The notes under the pieces are model-generated. The model searched no databases, was not told the origin of the DNA, and was given only the letters and a program-made list of their open reading frames with translations. A stretch of DNA of 48,000 nucleotides from Pirellulales bacterium. Its GTDB lineage: Bacteria > Planctomycetota > Planctomycetia > Pirellulales > JAEUIK01. This document shows positions 34,801 to 43,697 of the stretch, in pieces (within the stretch, counting starts at the first letter, position 1; every line of letters starts with the position of its first letter). The translations under genes and the position numbers were made by a program. The stretch spans positions 1 to 48,000 of the forward strand of contig JAIBBY010000016.1 of assembly GCA_019694455.1 (NCBI GenBank), read 5' to 3'.

Positions 34801-34919
34801 GAACGGCGTCGGATGAGGGGTCCCCGCAAAGGAGCCCTGTGAACCTGGTCAGGGCCTAACCGCAGCAGCCATAAGCAGCCAGCTCTTTGTGCGGCTGGGC
34901 CCCTCATTCGGCGCCGTTA
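34801..34919 (+). ncRNA. ffs: Signal recognition particle RNA (4.5S-type)
   Basis: The ends pair almost perfectly over 19 positions (34802-34820 with 34900-34918, two G-U pairs), forming the long stem of bacterial SRP RNA. The centre carries the conserved Ffh-binding region: TGTGAACC, GGTCAGG and AGCAGCC in the expected order. The apical loop, between GC and GC, reads CTAACC rather than the common GGAA tetraloop. The gene lies directly upstream of dnaX, as in many bacteria where the SRP RNA gene precedes dnaX-ybaB-recR. The ends are approximate to a few bases. Confidence 0.88.
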
Positions 34920-34963
34920 CCCACTTCTTTTCTTCGAGGCACTGGCGCTCGTCCCCAACTCGC

Positions 34964-36700
34964 ATGTCGAACACCACCGCGAGCGACGACACAGCCAGAA
35001 CTGACTCTTCGCCAGCGGGCGCCGATTATGTGGTGGTGGCGCGCCGCTACCGCCCGCAGACGTTTGCCGACCTGGTGGGTCAAGAGCCGGTATCGCGAGC
35101 GCTGTCGAACGCGATATCGTCTGGCCGGGTGGGCCACGCGTATTTGTTCACCGGCGCGCGGGGAGTCGGCAAGACCTCGACTGCGCGCATTTTGGCCAAG
35201 GCGCTTAACTGCGAGCGGGGACCAACCCCTACGCCGTGCAACGCCTGCGACATCTGCCATTCGATCAGCAGCGGCGAGGATGTGGACGTGCTGGAGATCG
35301 ACGGGGCGAGCAACCGCGGCATCGACGAGATTCGCGAGTTGCGACAGAACGTGAACATTCGACCGAGTCGATCGCGCTACAAGATTTACATCATCGACGA
35401 AGTTCACATGCTCACGAACCCGGCATTCAACGCGCTGCTCAAGACGTTGGAAGAGCCACCGGAGCACGTGAAGTTCATCTTTTGCACCACGGAAGCCGAG
35501 AAGATCCCGATTACGATCTTGTCGCGCTGCCAAAGGTTCGACTTCGCGGGCATCGAAACCGGCTCGATCTCGCGACGGCTGGCGCTGATCGCCGAGACCG
35601 AAGGGGTGGAAGCGGAGCCGGAGGCGCTGGAGCTATTGGCGCGGCGCGCGGCGGGATCGATGCGCGACAGCCAGTCGCTGCTAGAGCAACTGCTCGCGTT
35701 CGGTGGCCGCAAGATCTGCGTGGCGGACGTGCATGCCATGCTGGGGACGGCCGCCGCGGGGCGCGTGGGAGAATTGGTCGCGCATCTGGTGGATGGCGAC
35801 GCCGCCGGCGTGCTAGGCGACTTGGACCGAGCGCTTGACGAAGGGGTGGACATTGGCCAGTTGACGCAGCAGTTGCTGGGCTTTTTTCGCGATGCGCTGG
35901 TCGCGGCCGTGGGGGTGGCGCCGAGCGGTTATCTGCACACGGTGGCCACCGAAGAAGCGCTGGTGGGGCGAACCGCGAAAAGCCTAGGAGTCGAAAGTAT
36001 TCTGGCCGTGATGCAGATATTGGATCACGCGCTGTCGCGGATGCGATTCAGCACGCAACCGCGCGTGGTCGCGGAACTGGCGCTGGTTCGCATCGCTCGC
36101 TTGGAGCACCTGGCCGAGTTGGCCACGTTGATCCAAACGGTTCGCGAGCAGCCCAACGCGCTGCTCTCTGCTGACGCCGGCGGCGCGGTGGTTCATGCTG
36201 TCAGCGCCAGCACAGCGGCGGACGACGAAAAAAAAAAGCCGCCCGAGACGGTAGCGGCTGAAACCGAGACGCCCACATCGGGGACGCTACAGGAATCGTT
36301 GACGGCGGAATCGGTCGAACACATTTGGCGGCGGGCCATCGATTCGTTGCAGGACACGGTGGCCGATTTCGCGCGTGGATTTGACAAGGTGGAGCTACAG
36401 GGCCCCAATCGATTGGTGGTCAGCTTCCGCGAACAAAACAGTTATAATCGCAAGATGTGCCAGATGCCGGAGAAGCAGGCACGGCTGGAACGCGCCGTGG
36501 CTGAAAGCTCTGGGCAGCGCGTTAGATTGGAATTCGTGTTGACGCCTGATCCGGTCGGCACGACAAATGCGGGGCAGACAGCAACTCGCGTGCCCCCCAG
36601 CCGGGAGCGACTGCAAGACAAGGCCGAGCATCCGATGATTCGTCGAGCCGCCGATTTGTTTGGCGCTCGCCCGACGCGAATTGATGAACCACGCAATTAA
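34964..36700 (+). CDS. dnaX: DNA polymerase III subunits tau/gamma
   Basis: DnaX is the clamp-loader ATPase of the replisome. Walker A is at residues 64-71 (GARGVGKT), the zinc module is C83, C92, C95 and C98, and Walker B is in IIDEVHML; the full tau form is 578 aa. A run of ten A (36228-36237) spans the codons around residue 422, and both alternative frames after it stop within about a dozen codons, giving products of about 429 or 432 aa, close to the 431 aa of E. coli gamma. The frame also contains A AAA AAG, the slippery heptamer used in E. coli. The ATG at 34964 has no strong ribosome site. ybaB and recR follow. Confidence 0.95.
   Translation: MSNTTASDDTARTDSSPAGADYVVVARRYRPQTFADLVGQEPVSRALSNAISSGRVGHAYLFTGARGVGKTSTARILAKALNCERGPTPTPCNACDICHSISSGEDVDVLEIDGASNRGIDEIRELRQNVNIRPSRSRYKIYIIDEVHMLTNPAFNALLKTLEEPPEHVKFIFCTTEAEKIPITILSRCQRFDFAGIETGSISRRLALIAETEGVEAEPEALELLARRAAGSMRDSQSLLEQLLAFGGRKICVADVHAMLGTAAAGRVGELVAHLVDGDAAGVLGDLDRALDEGVDIGQLTQQLLGFFRDALVAAVGVAPSGYLHTVATEEALVGRTAKSLGVESILAVMQILDHALSRMRFSTQPRVVAELALVRIARLEHLAELATLIQTVREQPNALLSADAGGAVVHAVSASTAADDEKKKPPETVAAETETPTSGTLQESLTAESVEHIWRRAIDSLQDTVADFARGFDKVELQGPNRLVVSFREQNSYNRKMCQMPEKQARLERAVAESSGQRVRLEFVLTPDPVGTTNAGQTATRVPPSRERLQDKAEHPMIRRAADLFGARPTRIDEPRN
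36228..36238 (+). promoter_or_regulatory. Poly-A slippage/frameshift site in dnaX
   Basis: Ten consecutive A followed by G. With one A fewer, translation ends at a TAG after about 7 codons; with one A more, or after -1 ribosomal slippage on A AAA AAG, it ends at a TGA after about 11 codons. This is the layout of the Thermus transcriptional-slippage and E. coli ribosomal-frameshift sites that make the gamma subunit. Confidence 0.6.
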
Positions 36701-36725
36701 GCCAAGCACCAACCAGGAGACACCT

Positions 36726-37097
36726 GTGCTGAAAGGACTAGGCAACCTGGCGGGACTGATGAAGCAGGCCCAAGAGATTGGCGGTCGCATGCAAGGCATG
36801 AGCGACGAGTTGCGCGGCCGCCGCGCCACGGGTAGCGCCGGGGGCGGAATGGTTGAAGTCGAAGCCAACGGACTGGGCGAGTTGCTCGCGTGCCGGATCG
36901 ACCCGTCGCTGATCGAGCGCCGCGATCGAGAAATGATCGAGGATTTGGTCTTGGCGGCGGTCAATCAGGCGCTAACCAAGGCCAAGGAACTGCATGCCGA
37001 ACAGATGCGGTCGCTCACGGGGGGACTGCAACTGCCCGGCCTGGACGAAGCGCTGGCCAAGTTGACGGGGGGCGTGCCGCCGACCGGAGCGAGCTAA
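36726..37097 (+). CDS. ybaB: YbaB/EbfC nucleoid-associated protein
   Basis: A 123-aa DNA-binding protein of the YbaB/EbfC family, forming dimers that bind and bend DNA. The segment LMKQAQEIGGRMQ and the EVEANGLGELLACRIDPSLI region are typical. I start at GTG 36726 because AGGAGA lies 5 bases upstream and the product then begins LKGLGNLAG, as relatives do; an ATG at 36684 would overlap the dnaX end and add 14 residues. The gene lies between dnaX and recR, its usual place. Confidence 0.9.
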   Translation: MLKGLGNLAGLMKQAQEIGGRMQGMSDELRGRRATGSAGGGMVEVEANGLGELLACRIDPSLIERRDREMIEDLVLAAVNQALTKAKELHAEQMRSLTGGLQLPGLDEALAKLTGGVPPTGAS

Positions 37098-37185
37098 CGT
37101 TCCGGACATCATTCTGCGGGCAGCAACGGGGGCGCTGCTGGCATGGTGGCCGGCGGCAGAGAACAAGTCGAGGAGCAAGCAGCAA

Positions 37186-37782
37186 GTGACGCAAATCACC
37201 GAGAGCGTGGGAAGGTTAGTCGAGGAGTTTGCCCGGCTGCCGGGCATCGGCAAGAAATCGGCCGAGCGGTTGACGTATCACGTGTTGCGCGTGCCGTCGG
37301 CCGAAGCCTTGCGATTGGCCGAGGCGATACGCAGCGTCAAGGAGAACGTGCGTTATTGCGGCGTGTGCTTCAATTTGGCGGAAGGCGAGCGCTGCACGAT
37401 CTGCCAAGACGCGAGGCGCGATGCTGGGTTGGTTTGCGTGGTCGAGCAACCGCGCGACGTGATCGCGATTGAACAAACGGGTTATCGCGGAACGTATCAT
37501 GTGCTGCTGGGGCGAATCGCGCCCCTGGAAGGCTCGACGGCGGATCAATTGACAATCGACGCGCTGGTGGAGCGGGTGCGCGGGGGGCAATTTCGCGAAG
37601 TGATCATGGGCACCAATCCCACTTTGGAAGGGGATGCCACGGCGCTGGAAATCTCGAATCGTTTGCAAGGTTTGGGGGTGGAGATCACGCGCTTGGCGCG
37701 CGGGATTACGACGGGCAGTGTGCTAGAATTTGCTAACAAGGAGATTTTGTCCGACGCGTTGGCCGGGCGACAGAAGTTTTAG
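37186..37782 (+). CDS. recR: Recombination mediator RecR
   Basis: RecR works with RecO (and RecF) to load RecA at gaps and double-strand ends. The N-terminal HhH (RLPGIGKKSAERL), the four-Cys zinc finger (CGVC and CTIC), the Toprim domain and the C-terminal Walker-B-like end are all visible. The length, 198 aa, is normal. The GTG start has GAGGAG about 12 bases upstream. The stop is followed by 120 bases before rpoN. Confidence 0.95.
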   Translation: MTQITESVGRLVEEFARLPGIGKKSAERLTYHVLRVPSAEALRLAEAIRSVKENVRYCGVCFNLAEGERCTICQDARRDAGLVCVVEQPRDVIAIEQTGYRGTYHVLLGRIAPLEGSTADQLTIDALVERVRGGQFREVIMGTNPTLEGDATALEISNRLQGLGVEITRLARGITTGSVLEFANKEILSDALAGRQKF

Positions 37783-37905
37783 TCGCGCTCGGCGTTGCCG
37801 CGGGGAGGCGAGCAACACGCGGAGTATCGGACACCAGTTCCACTGAGTTGAACGAACGTCGCCACGTGGCGACAAGTCACAGCGAGCAGACGGATAGAGA
37901 TCGCG

Positions 37906-39525
37906 ATGCGACTTTCATTCGGCCAAGAAATGCGGATGGCGCAGAAGCAGGTGCTGGCGCCGCGCATGATTCAATCGATGGAGATCTTGCAACTGCCGAT
38001 CATGGCGTTGCAGGAGCGCATCGAGCAGGAGTTGGAAGAAAATCCGCTATTGGAGGTGCAGGAAGAGGAGCGGGAGACGGAAGAGGAGACGCCCGCGGAG
38101 CCGGAGAACCCCGATCTGCCGACGCAGGAAGAGCGCGAGTTGGTCGTCGACGAGAACAAGGACAATGTCGACGACTTTGAACGTTTGCTGCAGATGGACG
38201 AGGAGTATCCGGAGCAGTTCGACGAGCGGCCGCGCACCTCGTCGAATCGGATGGAGGAAGAGAGCGACCGCAAGCACGACGCAATGGCCAATATGATGGC
38301 CCGCCCGCAGACGCTGCAAGACTATTTGCGCGACCAGTTGGCGTGGTTCGACCTGGACGACGCGATGCGGCAGATGTGCGAGCGGATCATCTACGGCCTG
38401 GACCACAACGGCTACCTGGAGACGCGGCTGGAAGACCTGCTGCCGCCGCACGCCAGCCGCGCCGACCTGGACCTGGCGCAGCGGGCACTGCAAACCATAC
38501 AAAAGCTTGATCCACCGGGCATCGGCGCGCGCGACCTGCGCGAGTGCCTCTTGCTGCAATTGACGCCCGACATGCCGCATTACGAAGAAATGCGCACCTT
38601 GGTGTCTGGGCACCTGGAGGATTTAGAGCACAACCGCCTGCCGATCATCCAAAAGCGGACCGGCTACTCGATCGAAGCGATCCAAAAGACGCGGGAGCAA
38701 CTGCGTACGCTAAATCCCAAGCCGGGCGCGGTGTTCGTCGACAACTATGTGCCGAGCGTGACGCCCGACGTGTTTGTCGAGCCGAACGAACAGGGCGAGT
38801 ACAAGGTGCGGCTGGAAGACGCCAACACGCCGCATTTGTTCATCAGCCCTTACTATCGGCAACTGCTGATGAACGAAAAGGCGAGCGCCGAGGACAAGGA
38901 ATACATCAAGCGGAAGATCAACTCGGCGCAGTGGCTGATCGAATCGATCGAACAGCGGCGCAGCACGTTGACCAAGGTGTCGCAGGCGATCGTCGATCAT
39001 CAGCAGGAGTTTTTGCGCAAGGGTCCGGAGTTCATCGAGCCCTTGAAGATGCAACAGATCGCGGACAAGGTGGGCGTGCACGTGACCACGGTGAGCCGCG
39101 CGGTCGACGACAAGTGGATTCAGACGCCGCGCGGGATTTTTCCGCTCAAGCGTTTCTTTGGCGGCGGCACCGTGAGCGCCAGCGGCGAGGAGATCGCCTG
39201 GGACACGGTGCGATTGCGATTGCAGGAGATCATCGATGCGGAGGACAAGCGCCGCCCTTACAGCGACGACGACCTGGTGAAAGAGCTAGGCAAAAAGGGT
39301 TTGACCGTCGCGCGGCGCACCGTGACCAAGTATCGCAAGGCGATGAAAATCCCCAGTTCGCGCGAGCGTCGGGACTGGGCGCTGGGAGACGCTGATGAAG
39401 CGACGCTGCGGGACGAGTCGTTGCGGGATGGCGAGGCGCCGGACGGCGCCGAGCGCGAGGGCATAGCGCCAGGCGGCGACTTGGCGGACGAGACCACCGG
39501 CGACGACGGACCGCCGAGCGAATAG
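37906..39525 (+). CDS. rpoN: RNA polymerase sigma-54 factor
   Basis: Sigma-54 directs RNA polymerase to -24/-12 promoters that need an AAA+ activator. The N-terminal Gln/Leu-rich region I (QEMRMAQKQ, QSMEILQLP) contacts activators, an acidic region II follows (about residues 50-110), and the C-terminal RpoN box is at 469-477 (ARRTVTKYR), preceded by the HTH (KVGVHVTTVSRAV). The 539 aa is slightly long; the C-terminal 45 residues after the RpoN box are acidic and not part of the usual family. No activator gene is in the window. Confidence 0.94.
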   Translation: MRLSFGQEMRMAQKQVLAPRMIQSMEILQLPIMALQERIEQELEENPLLEVQEEERETEEETPAEPENPDLPTQEERELVVDENKDNVDDFERLLQMDEEYPEQFDERPRTSSNRMEEESDRKHDAMANMMARPQTLQDYLRDQLAWFDLDDAMRQMCERIIYGLDHNGYLETRLEDLLPPHASRADLDLAQRALQTIQKLDPPGIGARDLRECLLLQLTPDMPHYEEMRTLVSGHLEDLEHNRLPIIQKRTGYSIEAIQKTREQLRTLNPKPGAVFVDNYVPSVTPDVFVEPNEQGEYKVRLEDANTPHLFISPYYRQLLMNEKASAEDKEYIKRKINSAQWLIESIEQRRSTLTKVSQAIVDHQQEFLRKGPEFIEPLKMQQIADKVGVHVTTVSRAVDDKWIQTPRGIFPLKRFFGGGTVSASGEEIAWDTVRLRLQEIIDAEDKRRPYSDDDLVKELGKKGLTVARRTVTKYRKAMKIPSSRERRDWALGDADEATLRDESLRDGEAPDGAEREGIAPGGDLADETTGDDGPPSE

Positions 39526-39547
39526 GCCGCGGCGACCCACTTAGCGG

Positions 39548-40177
39548 TTAGCCGTTGGCTGCGCCCATCTCGATAAAGACATTGCGGCGCACCTGCTCGG
39601 CGCGGCGCGCCTGATCGATCGTGGAGGCCACGTTGCGCACGTCCTCGACGCCGTAGATCCAGAACTCGGGATCGGAGCGATCGGTCGATTTGACGCGGAT
39701 CGAACCAATGCCGAGCGCGCGTTCGACTGGTCCCTGTTCGCAGGTGATGTCGTCCATGCGAATCAATTCGATACGGTCAATGGTGCGCCGCAGCACCCCT
39801 TTTTCGTGATAGAGCCGTTGGCTGGTCAGGCGGTAGCGGACACTCAGGCGGCGATAGATGAGCACCATGGCGCCAGCCAGCCAGGCAAGCACAATGACCA
39901 CCAGAAGCGCGCTCCATTGGGCGCTGCCCGACAACTGCAAGAAGCCGATCGCCAAGCCCACGAGCGAGAGCAGCGCCAACACGGCCCAGACGCCGAGCAT
40001 GGCTTTGGGAGAATAGGCGCCGCTCCATAGATCGCGTTCTGGCTCGTCTAAGGCGCGGCCGCGCTTGGCGGCAGGCTGCGCGCTGGCGACGCCGGCGGCG
40101 GCTTTAAGCGAGGCGCCGCACTGGGGGCAAAAGGCGGCATTGTCGGCGACTTCGGCGGCGCACTTGGGGCACTTCAT
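39548..40177 (-). CDS. Zinc-ribbon and PH-domain membrane protein
   Basis: A 209-aa protein. Residues 1-22 are a zinc ribbon (CPKC and CPQC). After a linker, two membrane segments lie at about 60-80 and 88-108. The remaining soluble part, from YRRLSVRYRLTSQRLYHEKGVL, is the bacterial PH-like (bPH2, YdbT/DUF304) domain. The function is not known for this architecture; PH domains may bind lipids or proteins. A minus-strand TATAAT (40228-40233) could be its promoter. It is convergent with rpoN and divergent from nrdR. Confidence 0.75.
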   Translation of the reverse strand: MKCPKCAAEVADNAAFCPQCGASLKAAAGVASAQPAAKRGRALDEPERDLWSGAYSPKAMLGVWAVLALLSLVGLAIGFLQLSGSAQWSALLVVIVLAWLAGAMVLIYRRLSVRYRLTSQRLYHEKGVLRRTIDRIELIRMDDITCEQGPVERALGIGSIRVKSTDRSDPEFWIYGVEDVRNVASTIDQARRAEQVRRNVFIEMGAANG

Positions 40178-40227
40178 AGGTGTTGCTTCGATGCTGGCGT
40201 TGGCGGGTAGTGGGAGAGATCGGCAGA

Positions 40228-40233
40228 ATTATA
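40228..40233 (-). promoter_or_regulatory. Candidate -10 element for the PH-domain gene
   Basis: On the minus strand these bases read TATAAT, a perfect -10 hexamer, about 51 bases upstream of the ATG at 40177. No convincing -35 was found at 16-18 bases, so it is a weak call. Confidence 0.35.
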
Positions 40234-40356
40234 GTCCATTTGGCTCGCAATTCACCATAAGCGGCGGCGTTTCCCACCAGCGCCGATCGCCGTTATAGTT
40301 GACCAAGCGCAGCGCGCGGTCCGCCAGTAGATGGCAGCAATGGTTTAGTTCCCCTT

Positions 40357-40827
40357 ATGAAATGTCCGTTCTGCCATCACGACAACGACAAGGTGATTGA
40401 CTCGCGATCGAGCCAAGACGCCTACGCCATTCGGCGGCGGCGCGAGTGCTTGCAGTGCGGACGCCGCTACACCACGTATGAGCGGCTGGACGATCCGGTG
40501 GTTCAGGTCGTCAAAAAGGATGGCGCGCGCGAGCCCTTTGACCGCCAGAAGATCAAGGCGGGGCTGGTCAAGGCTTGTTGGAAGCGGCCCGTGTCGGCCG
40601 AGCAAATTGACGAGCTGGTGAACCAGATTGAGAACGTGGCCTACGTGAATCTCGACTCGGAAGTCGAGAGCCGGACCATCGGCGAGTTGGTGATGCGGCG
40701 ACTGCGACACGTGGATCAAGTGGCGTTTGTGCGTTTTGCCAGCGTGTACCGAGAATTCAAGGATGTGCGCGACTTCGTGGAAGAGCTGGAGCCGATGCTC
40801 GAAGAAACGCGCGGCACGGACAAATAG
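40357..40827 (+). CDS. nrdR: Transcriptional repressor NrdR
   Basis: NrdR represses ribonucleotide reductase genes when ATP/dATP is bound to its ATP-cone. The N-terminal zinc ribbon (CPFC and CLQCG) and the ATP-cone (VVKKDGAREPFDRQKIKAGL) are clear; the length, 156 aa, is normal. NrdR boxes were not identified in the window because no nrd gene is present. It is convergent with moaC, 14 bases between stops. Confidence 0.95.
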   Translation: MKCPFCHHDNDKVIDSRSSQDAYAIRRRRECLQCGRRYTTYERLDDPVVQVVKKDGAREPFDRQKIKAGLVKACWKRPVSAEQIDELVNQIENVAYVNLDSEVESRTIGELVMRRLRHVDQVAFVRFASVYREFKDVRDFVEELEPMLEETRGTDK

Positions 40828-40841
40828 TTCCACTAGGCCAA

Positions 40842-41318
40842 TTATTGCTGGCGCTGAAAATGCCCGCTGCGGCCACCGGTTTTTTCCTCTAGGCGGACCG
40901 CTTCGATCTGCATGCCGCGATCGATAGCCTTGCACATATCGTACACGGTGAGCGCCGCCACGCTGGCCGCGACCAGGGCCTCCATTTCGACGCCAGTGCG
41001 GGCCTGCACTCGGGCGACCGCCTCAATCGCCAGGATGCTGGCATCGGGGAAATCGAAGTGAAGCTCCACTCCATCGAGCGGCAGCACGTGGCAGAGCGGA
41101 ATTAGCTCCCAGGTGTGTTTCGCCGCTTGGATGCCGGCCAGCCGGGCGACCTCCAGCACGTCCCCTTTGGATAGCTTGCGATCGCGAATTTTCTCCAGCG
41201 TGGCGGGCTGCATGCTGACGCGGGCGCTGGCGCGAGCAGTGCGCAAGGTGATTTCCTTGCCGCTCACATCCACCATGCGGCTGGCGCCGCGCTCGTCGAA
41301 ATGGGTCAGTTCGCTCAC
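40842..41318 (-). CDS. moaC: Cyclic pyranopterin monophosphate synthase
   Basis: MoaC forms cyclic pyranopterin monophosphate, the first committed step of molybdenum cofactor synthesis, after MoaA. The 158-aa sequence shows [15 protein letters not shown], the family's metal and substrate region, and [12 protein letters not shown] with the catalytic Lys/Asp region. It starts at GTG 41318, overlapping the stop of the upstream glycosyltransferase by four bases (GTGA), so translation is probably coupled. moaA is not in the window, so the pathway is split in this genome. Confidence 0.95.
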   Translation of the reverse strand: MSELTHFDERGASRMVDVSGKEITLRTARASARVSMQPATLEKIRDRKLSKGDVLEVARLAGIQAAKHTWELIPLCHVLPLDGVELHFDFPDASILAIEAVARVQARTGVEMEALVAASVAALTVYDMCKAIDRGMQIEAVRLEEKTGGRSGHFQRQQ

Positions 41319-42895
41319 TGTTCACCTTCGAGTTGAAGAATTCTCGCCACCCAGACGCCATCGCGAACGTTTTCGAACACCACGCGGCCGCCGCGCAAGA
41401 GGGGCGCCAGCGACTCGGATTCGGCTCGTCGGTTGTATACCACCGCCCAGCGCGGACGCGAGTCGGCGGGGGCGCTCGCGTTCCACGGTACCAAACGAAC
41501 GCCGTGTTCGCCCAGCACGGGAAAGGCGATCTGCGTGGCCATGGTTTGAAACGGCGCCAGCTCGGGCGCAAATACGACTGTCTGCTGAGGGGCGACCTGC
41601 GCGAGGCGGTCCATCAACTGGGCATTGGCGGCGTCTCCCCAATAGGTGACCTCGAAGCCAAGTCGCTCGGCGCCACCCAATCCGCCGACCAACAGGTTGT
41701 AATAACTGGTCTGAAACGGGTGGTACGACACGACGCCAAATATCGACGTGGCCAGGAGCGTGAGCAGGGCGAGCGTCGCCGCCCAGGCAGAGAATTTCTG
41801 GGGAGCGAGCCACCCGGCGATGCGGCTTACTCCCAAGCCCACAAGAATGGCCCAGAGTGGGTACGCAATGAGAAAGAGCCGGGCACCGTCATAAACCGGC
41901 GTGCCGGGGACGCTGAAAAGCAGGAGCGTAAACAGCAGCACCGCCAACGTGATCGACCACAGACTTCGGCCACTTGAATTGGCGGCGGGACGCCAGACAG
42001 CGCCAAGCAAACCGATCGCCAGCAATGCCACCGGGATGGTGGCCAGCGTCATTACCCAGGGGTAATGCCAAGGGGTGTCGATGTCGCGCCACACTTGTCC
42101 CAGGTAAAAATTGTGCAGCGACTGACGATCGCTCGCGGTGGCGAAGAACTCGAGTGTCCGCGCCCAGGGATGTGGCCAGAGCCAGGGCCAGCCCAGAAAA
42201 AAGGTGGCGCCCCCCGAGCTGATCCAGAGCACGATCGGGCGCCATACCTGCCGCCGCTTGGTCCAGAGCAGCCAAATCAACAGCGGCGGGGCCAAGAGCG
42301 CCCCGTTGATCTTGGCCAAGAGCGCCAGGCCCCAGGCCACGCCCGCTAGCGCATATTTCCAGTGAGTGGGCCTTGGTGATTCGACGGCCAGCCAGAGGGC
42401 GACCACCGCGATCATGCAAAAGAGCGTTTGCAGCGTATCAAGCGTGGCAAAGTGAGCGTGCGCAAACGCGCGTGGCATGAGCGCCAGCGACAGCGAACTA
42501 GCCGCGCCAGCGAGTGGGCCGACGACTTTGGTGGTCGCAGCGCCCACCAGCAAGATCATGACGGCAAAGCCCGTGGCGGGAGCAAGGCGCGCCGCAGGTA
42601 TCCAGACGGCGGCAGGCTCGCCGGGGCGCGCATCAAAGGGAGCATGGGCGAGGCCCAGGCAGAACCGCGCCAGCGGTGGATGCAGGGTGAGATGCGCAAA
42701 ATTGCGCTCGATGTTCGCGAATCGAAAGAAGCTCAATCCCTGATTCGACAGTGCCTGGACTAACCCTTTGCCGGCGGCGGCATCGTAGTATTCGTCGACT
42801 GTGATGCCCGGCCCGGCTGGCACGGGGCCGAGCGTGGCGACGACGGCAAACCAACTGGCGATGAACACACAGATGGGGCCGGCGTAGCGGCGCAT
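41315..42895 (-). CDS. GT39-like integral membrane glycosyltransferase
   Basis: A polytopic membrane protein of about 526 aa. An acidic first-loop motif, [10 protein letters not shown], follows the first membrane helix, the pattern of dolichyl-phosphate-mannose (GT39) and ArnT-type transferases that use polyprenyl-phosphate sugars. About 10-11 further hydrophobic segments follow. The start is uncertain: ATG 42895 gives a protein beginning at the first helix; ATGs at 42964 and 43039 would add a Ser/His-rich tail. The overlap with moaC (GTGA) is probably chance in function. The acceptor, protein or glycan, is unknown. Confidence 0.75.
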   Translation of the reverse strand: MRRYAGPICVFIASWFAVVATLGPVPAGPGITVDEYYDAAAGKGLVQALSNQGLSFFRFANIERNFAHLTLHPPLARFCLGLAHAPFDARPGEPAAVWIPAARLAPATGFAVMILLVGAATTKVVGPLAGAASSLSLALMPRAFAHAHFATLDTLQTLFCMIAVVALWLAVESPRPTHWKYALAGVAWGLALLAKINGALLAPPLLIWLLWTKRRQVWRPIVLWISSGGATFFLGWPWLWPHPWARTLEFFATASDRQSLHNFYLGQVWRDIDTPWHYPWVMTLATIPVALLAIGLLGAVWRPAANSSGRSLWSITLAVLLFTLLLFSVPGTPVYDGARLFLIAYPLWAILVGLGVSRIAGWLAPQKFSAWAATLALLTLLATSIFGVVSYHPFQTSYYNLLVGGLGGAERLGFEVTYWGDAANAQLMDRLAQVAPQQTVVFAPELAPFQTMATQIAFPVLGEHGVRLVPWNASAPADSRPRWAVVYNRRAESESLAPLLRGGRVVFENVRDGVWVARILQLEGEQ

Positions 42896-43037
42896 CACAT
42901 GAATGGGCTGTGACGCAGAGGGTTGCTCGCGGTGGCGCGACGGGGATGCGGCAAAGTTCGGCATGCGCGAAAGTGGGCGCGCGGCGGAGGGGTGGTGAAA
43001 CTCCGATGGTACGCCGCGCCGGGCTGAGTGGCGAGCC

Positions 43038-43077
43038 AAAAAATGAAACCGCCGCGGGGGTCAGCCGCGGCGGTTTC
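43038..43077 (-). terminator. Intrinsic terminator of the HTH/receiver gene
   Basis: A perfect 13-bp inverted repeat (GAAACCGCCGCGG 43045-43057 with CCGCGGCGGTTTC 43065-43077) is followed on the minus strand by ATTTTTTGG. It lies about 48 bases downstream of the stop at 43125, so it ends the HTH/receiver-like gene's transcript. On the plus strand there is no T-tract after it. Confidence 0.8.
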
Positions 43078-43124
43078 GTGTGCTTCGGCGATATTTCAAA
43101 CGCCTGCGAGTCAGGCGGTTTCCA

Positions 43125-43697
43125 CTAAACGAGTTCCTTGCGGGCGCCGATCAAGGTGCGGAGCCGCTCGGCCAAGAGGGCCGCGTCGAACGGCTTCTTG
43201 AACGTTTCGTTGATGCTCGAACGATCGAAACTGTAGGTTTCGCCGTCATCGGGCAGCAGGGCGATCACGATCGTCTCGGTATACTCGGTGTTGCGGCGCA
43301 GGTTCTGGCAGATCTGCAGCGCTTCGGTGCGACCGATCGAGAAGTCGACGATGATCGAATCGGGATGGAAACTTTCCGCCTGGATGCCAGCCTCGAAGCC
43401 GCTGGAAGCGGTGCTGAGCTTGAACGCCTTTTCCGGCGGTAGCTCGCGCTTCAGGCTTTCGATGAGCATCTGATCCTGGGCGACGACCAGAATTTTGGCC
43501 ATCGTCTCGTCTTCGAGATCGCCCAGCGGCATACCATGCTCTTTGAGGAACTTGATCAAATACTCACGGGGAATCCGGCGATCTTGCGAGCCGGGGATGC
43601 GGTAACCTTTCAGGCGGCCCGAATCGAACCATTTACTGACGGTGCGCGGGGCCACCTTACAGATCTTTGCGACCTGACCAGTTGTAAAGACCTTCAT
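43125..43697 (-). CDS. HTH protein with degenerate receiver-like domain
   Basis: A 190-aa protein. Residues 1-55 are an excisionase/MerR-like helix-turn-helix (FTTGQVAKICKVAPRTVSKWF). Residues 66-185 look like a response-regulator receiver: D118 sits where the phosphorylated Asp would be (IIVDFSIG) and K168 is the conserved Lys (FKKPFD), but the first acidic pocket (usually DD after the first strand) reads VVAQDQ, with only D75 kept. The order, HTH before receiver, is reversed compared with common regulators. ATG 43697 has GGAG about 8 bases upstream. No histidine kinase is nearby. I do not know its target. Confidence 0.8.
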   Translation of the reverse strand: MKVFTTGQVAKICKVAPRTVSKWFDSGRLKGYRIPGSQDRRIPREYLIKFLKEHGMPLGDLEDETMAKILVVAQDQMLIESLKRELPPEKAFKLSTASSGFEAGIQAESFHPDSIIVDFSIGRTEALQICQNLRRNTEYTETIVIALLPDDGETYSFDRSSINETFKKPFDAALLAERLRTLIGARKELV

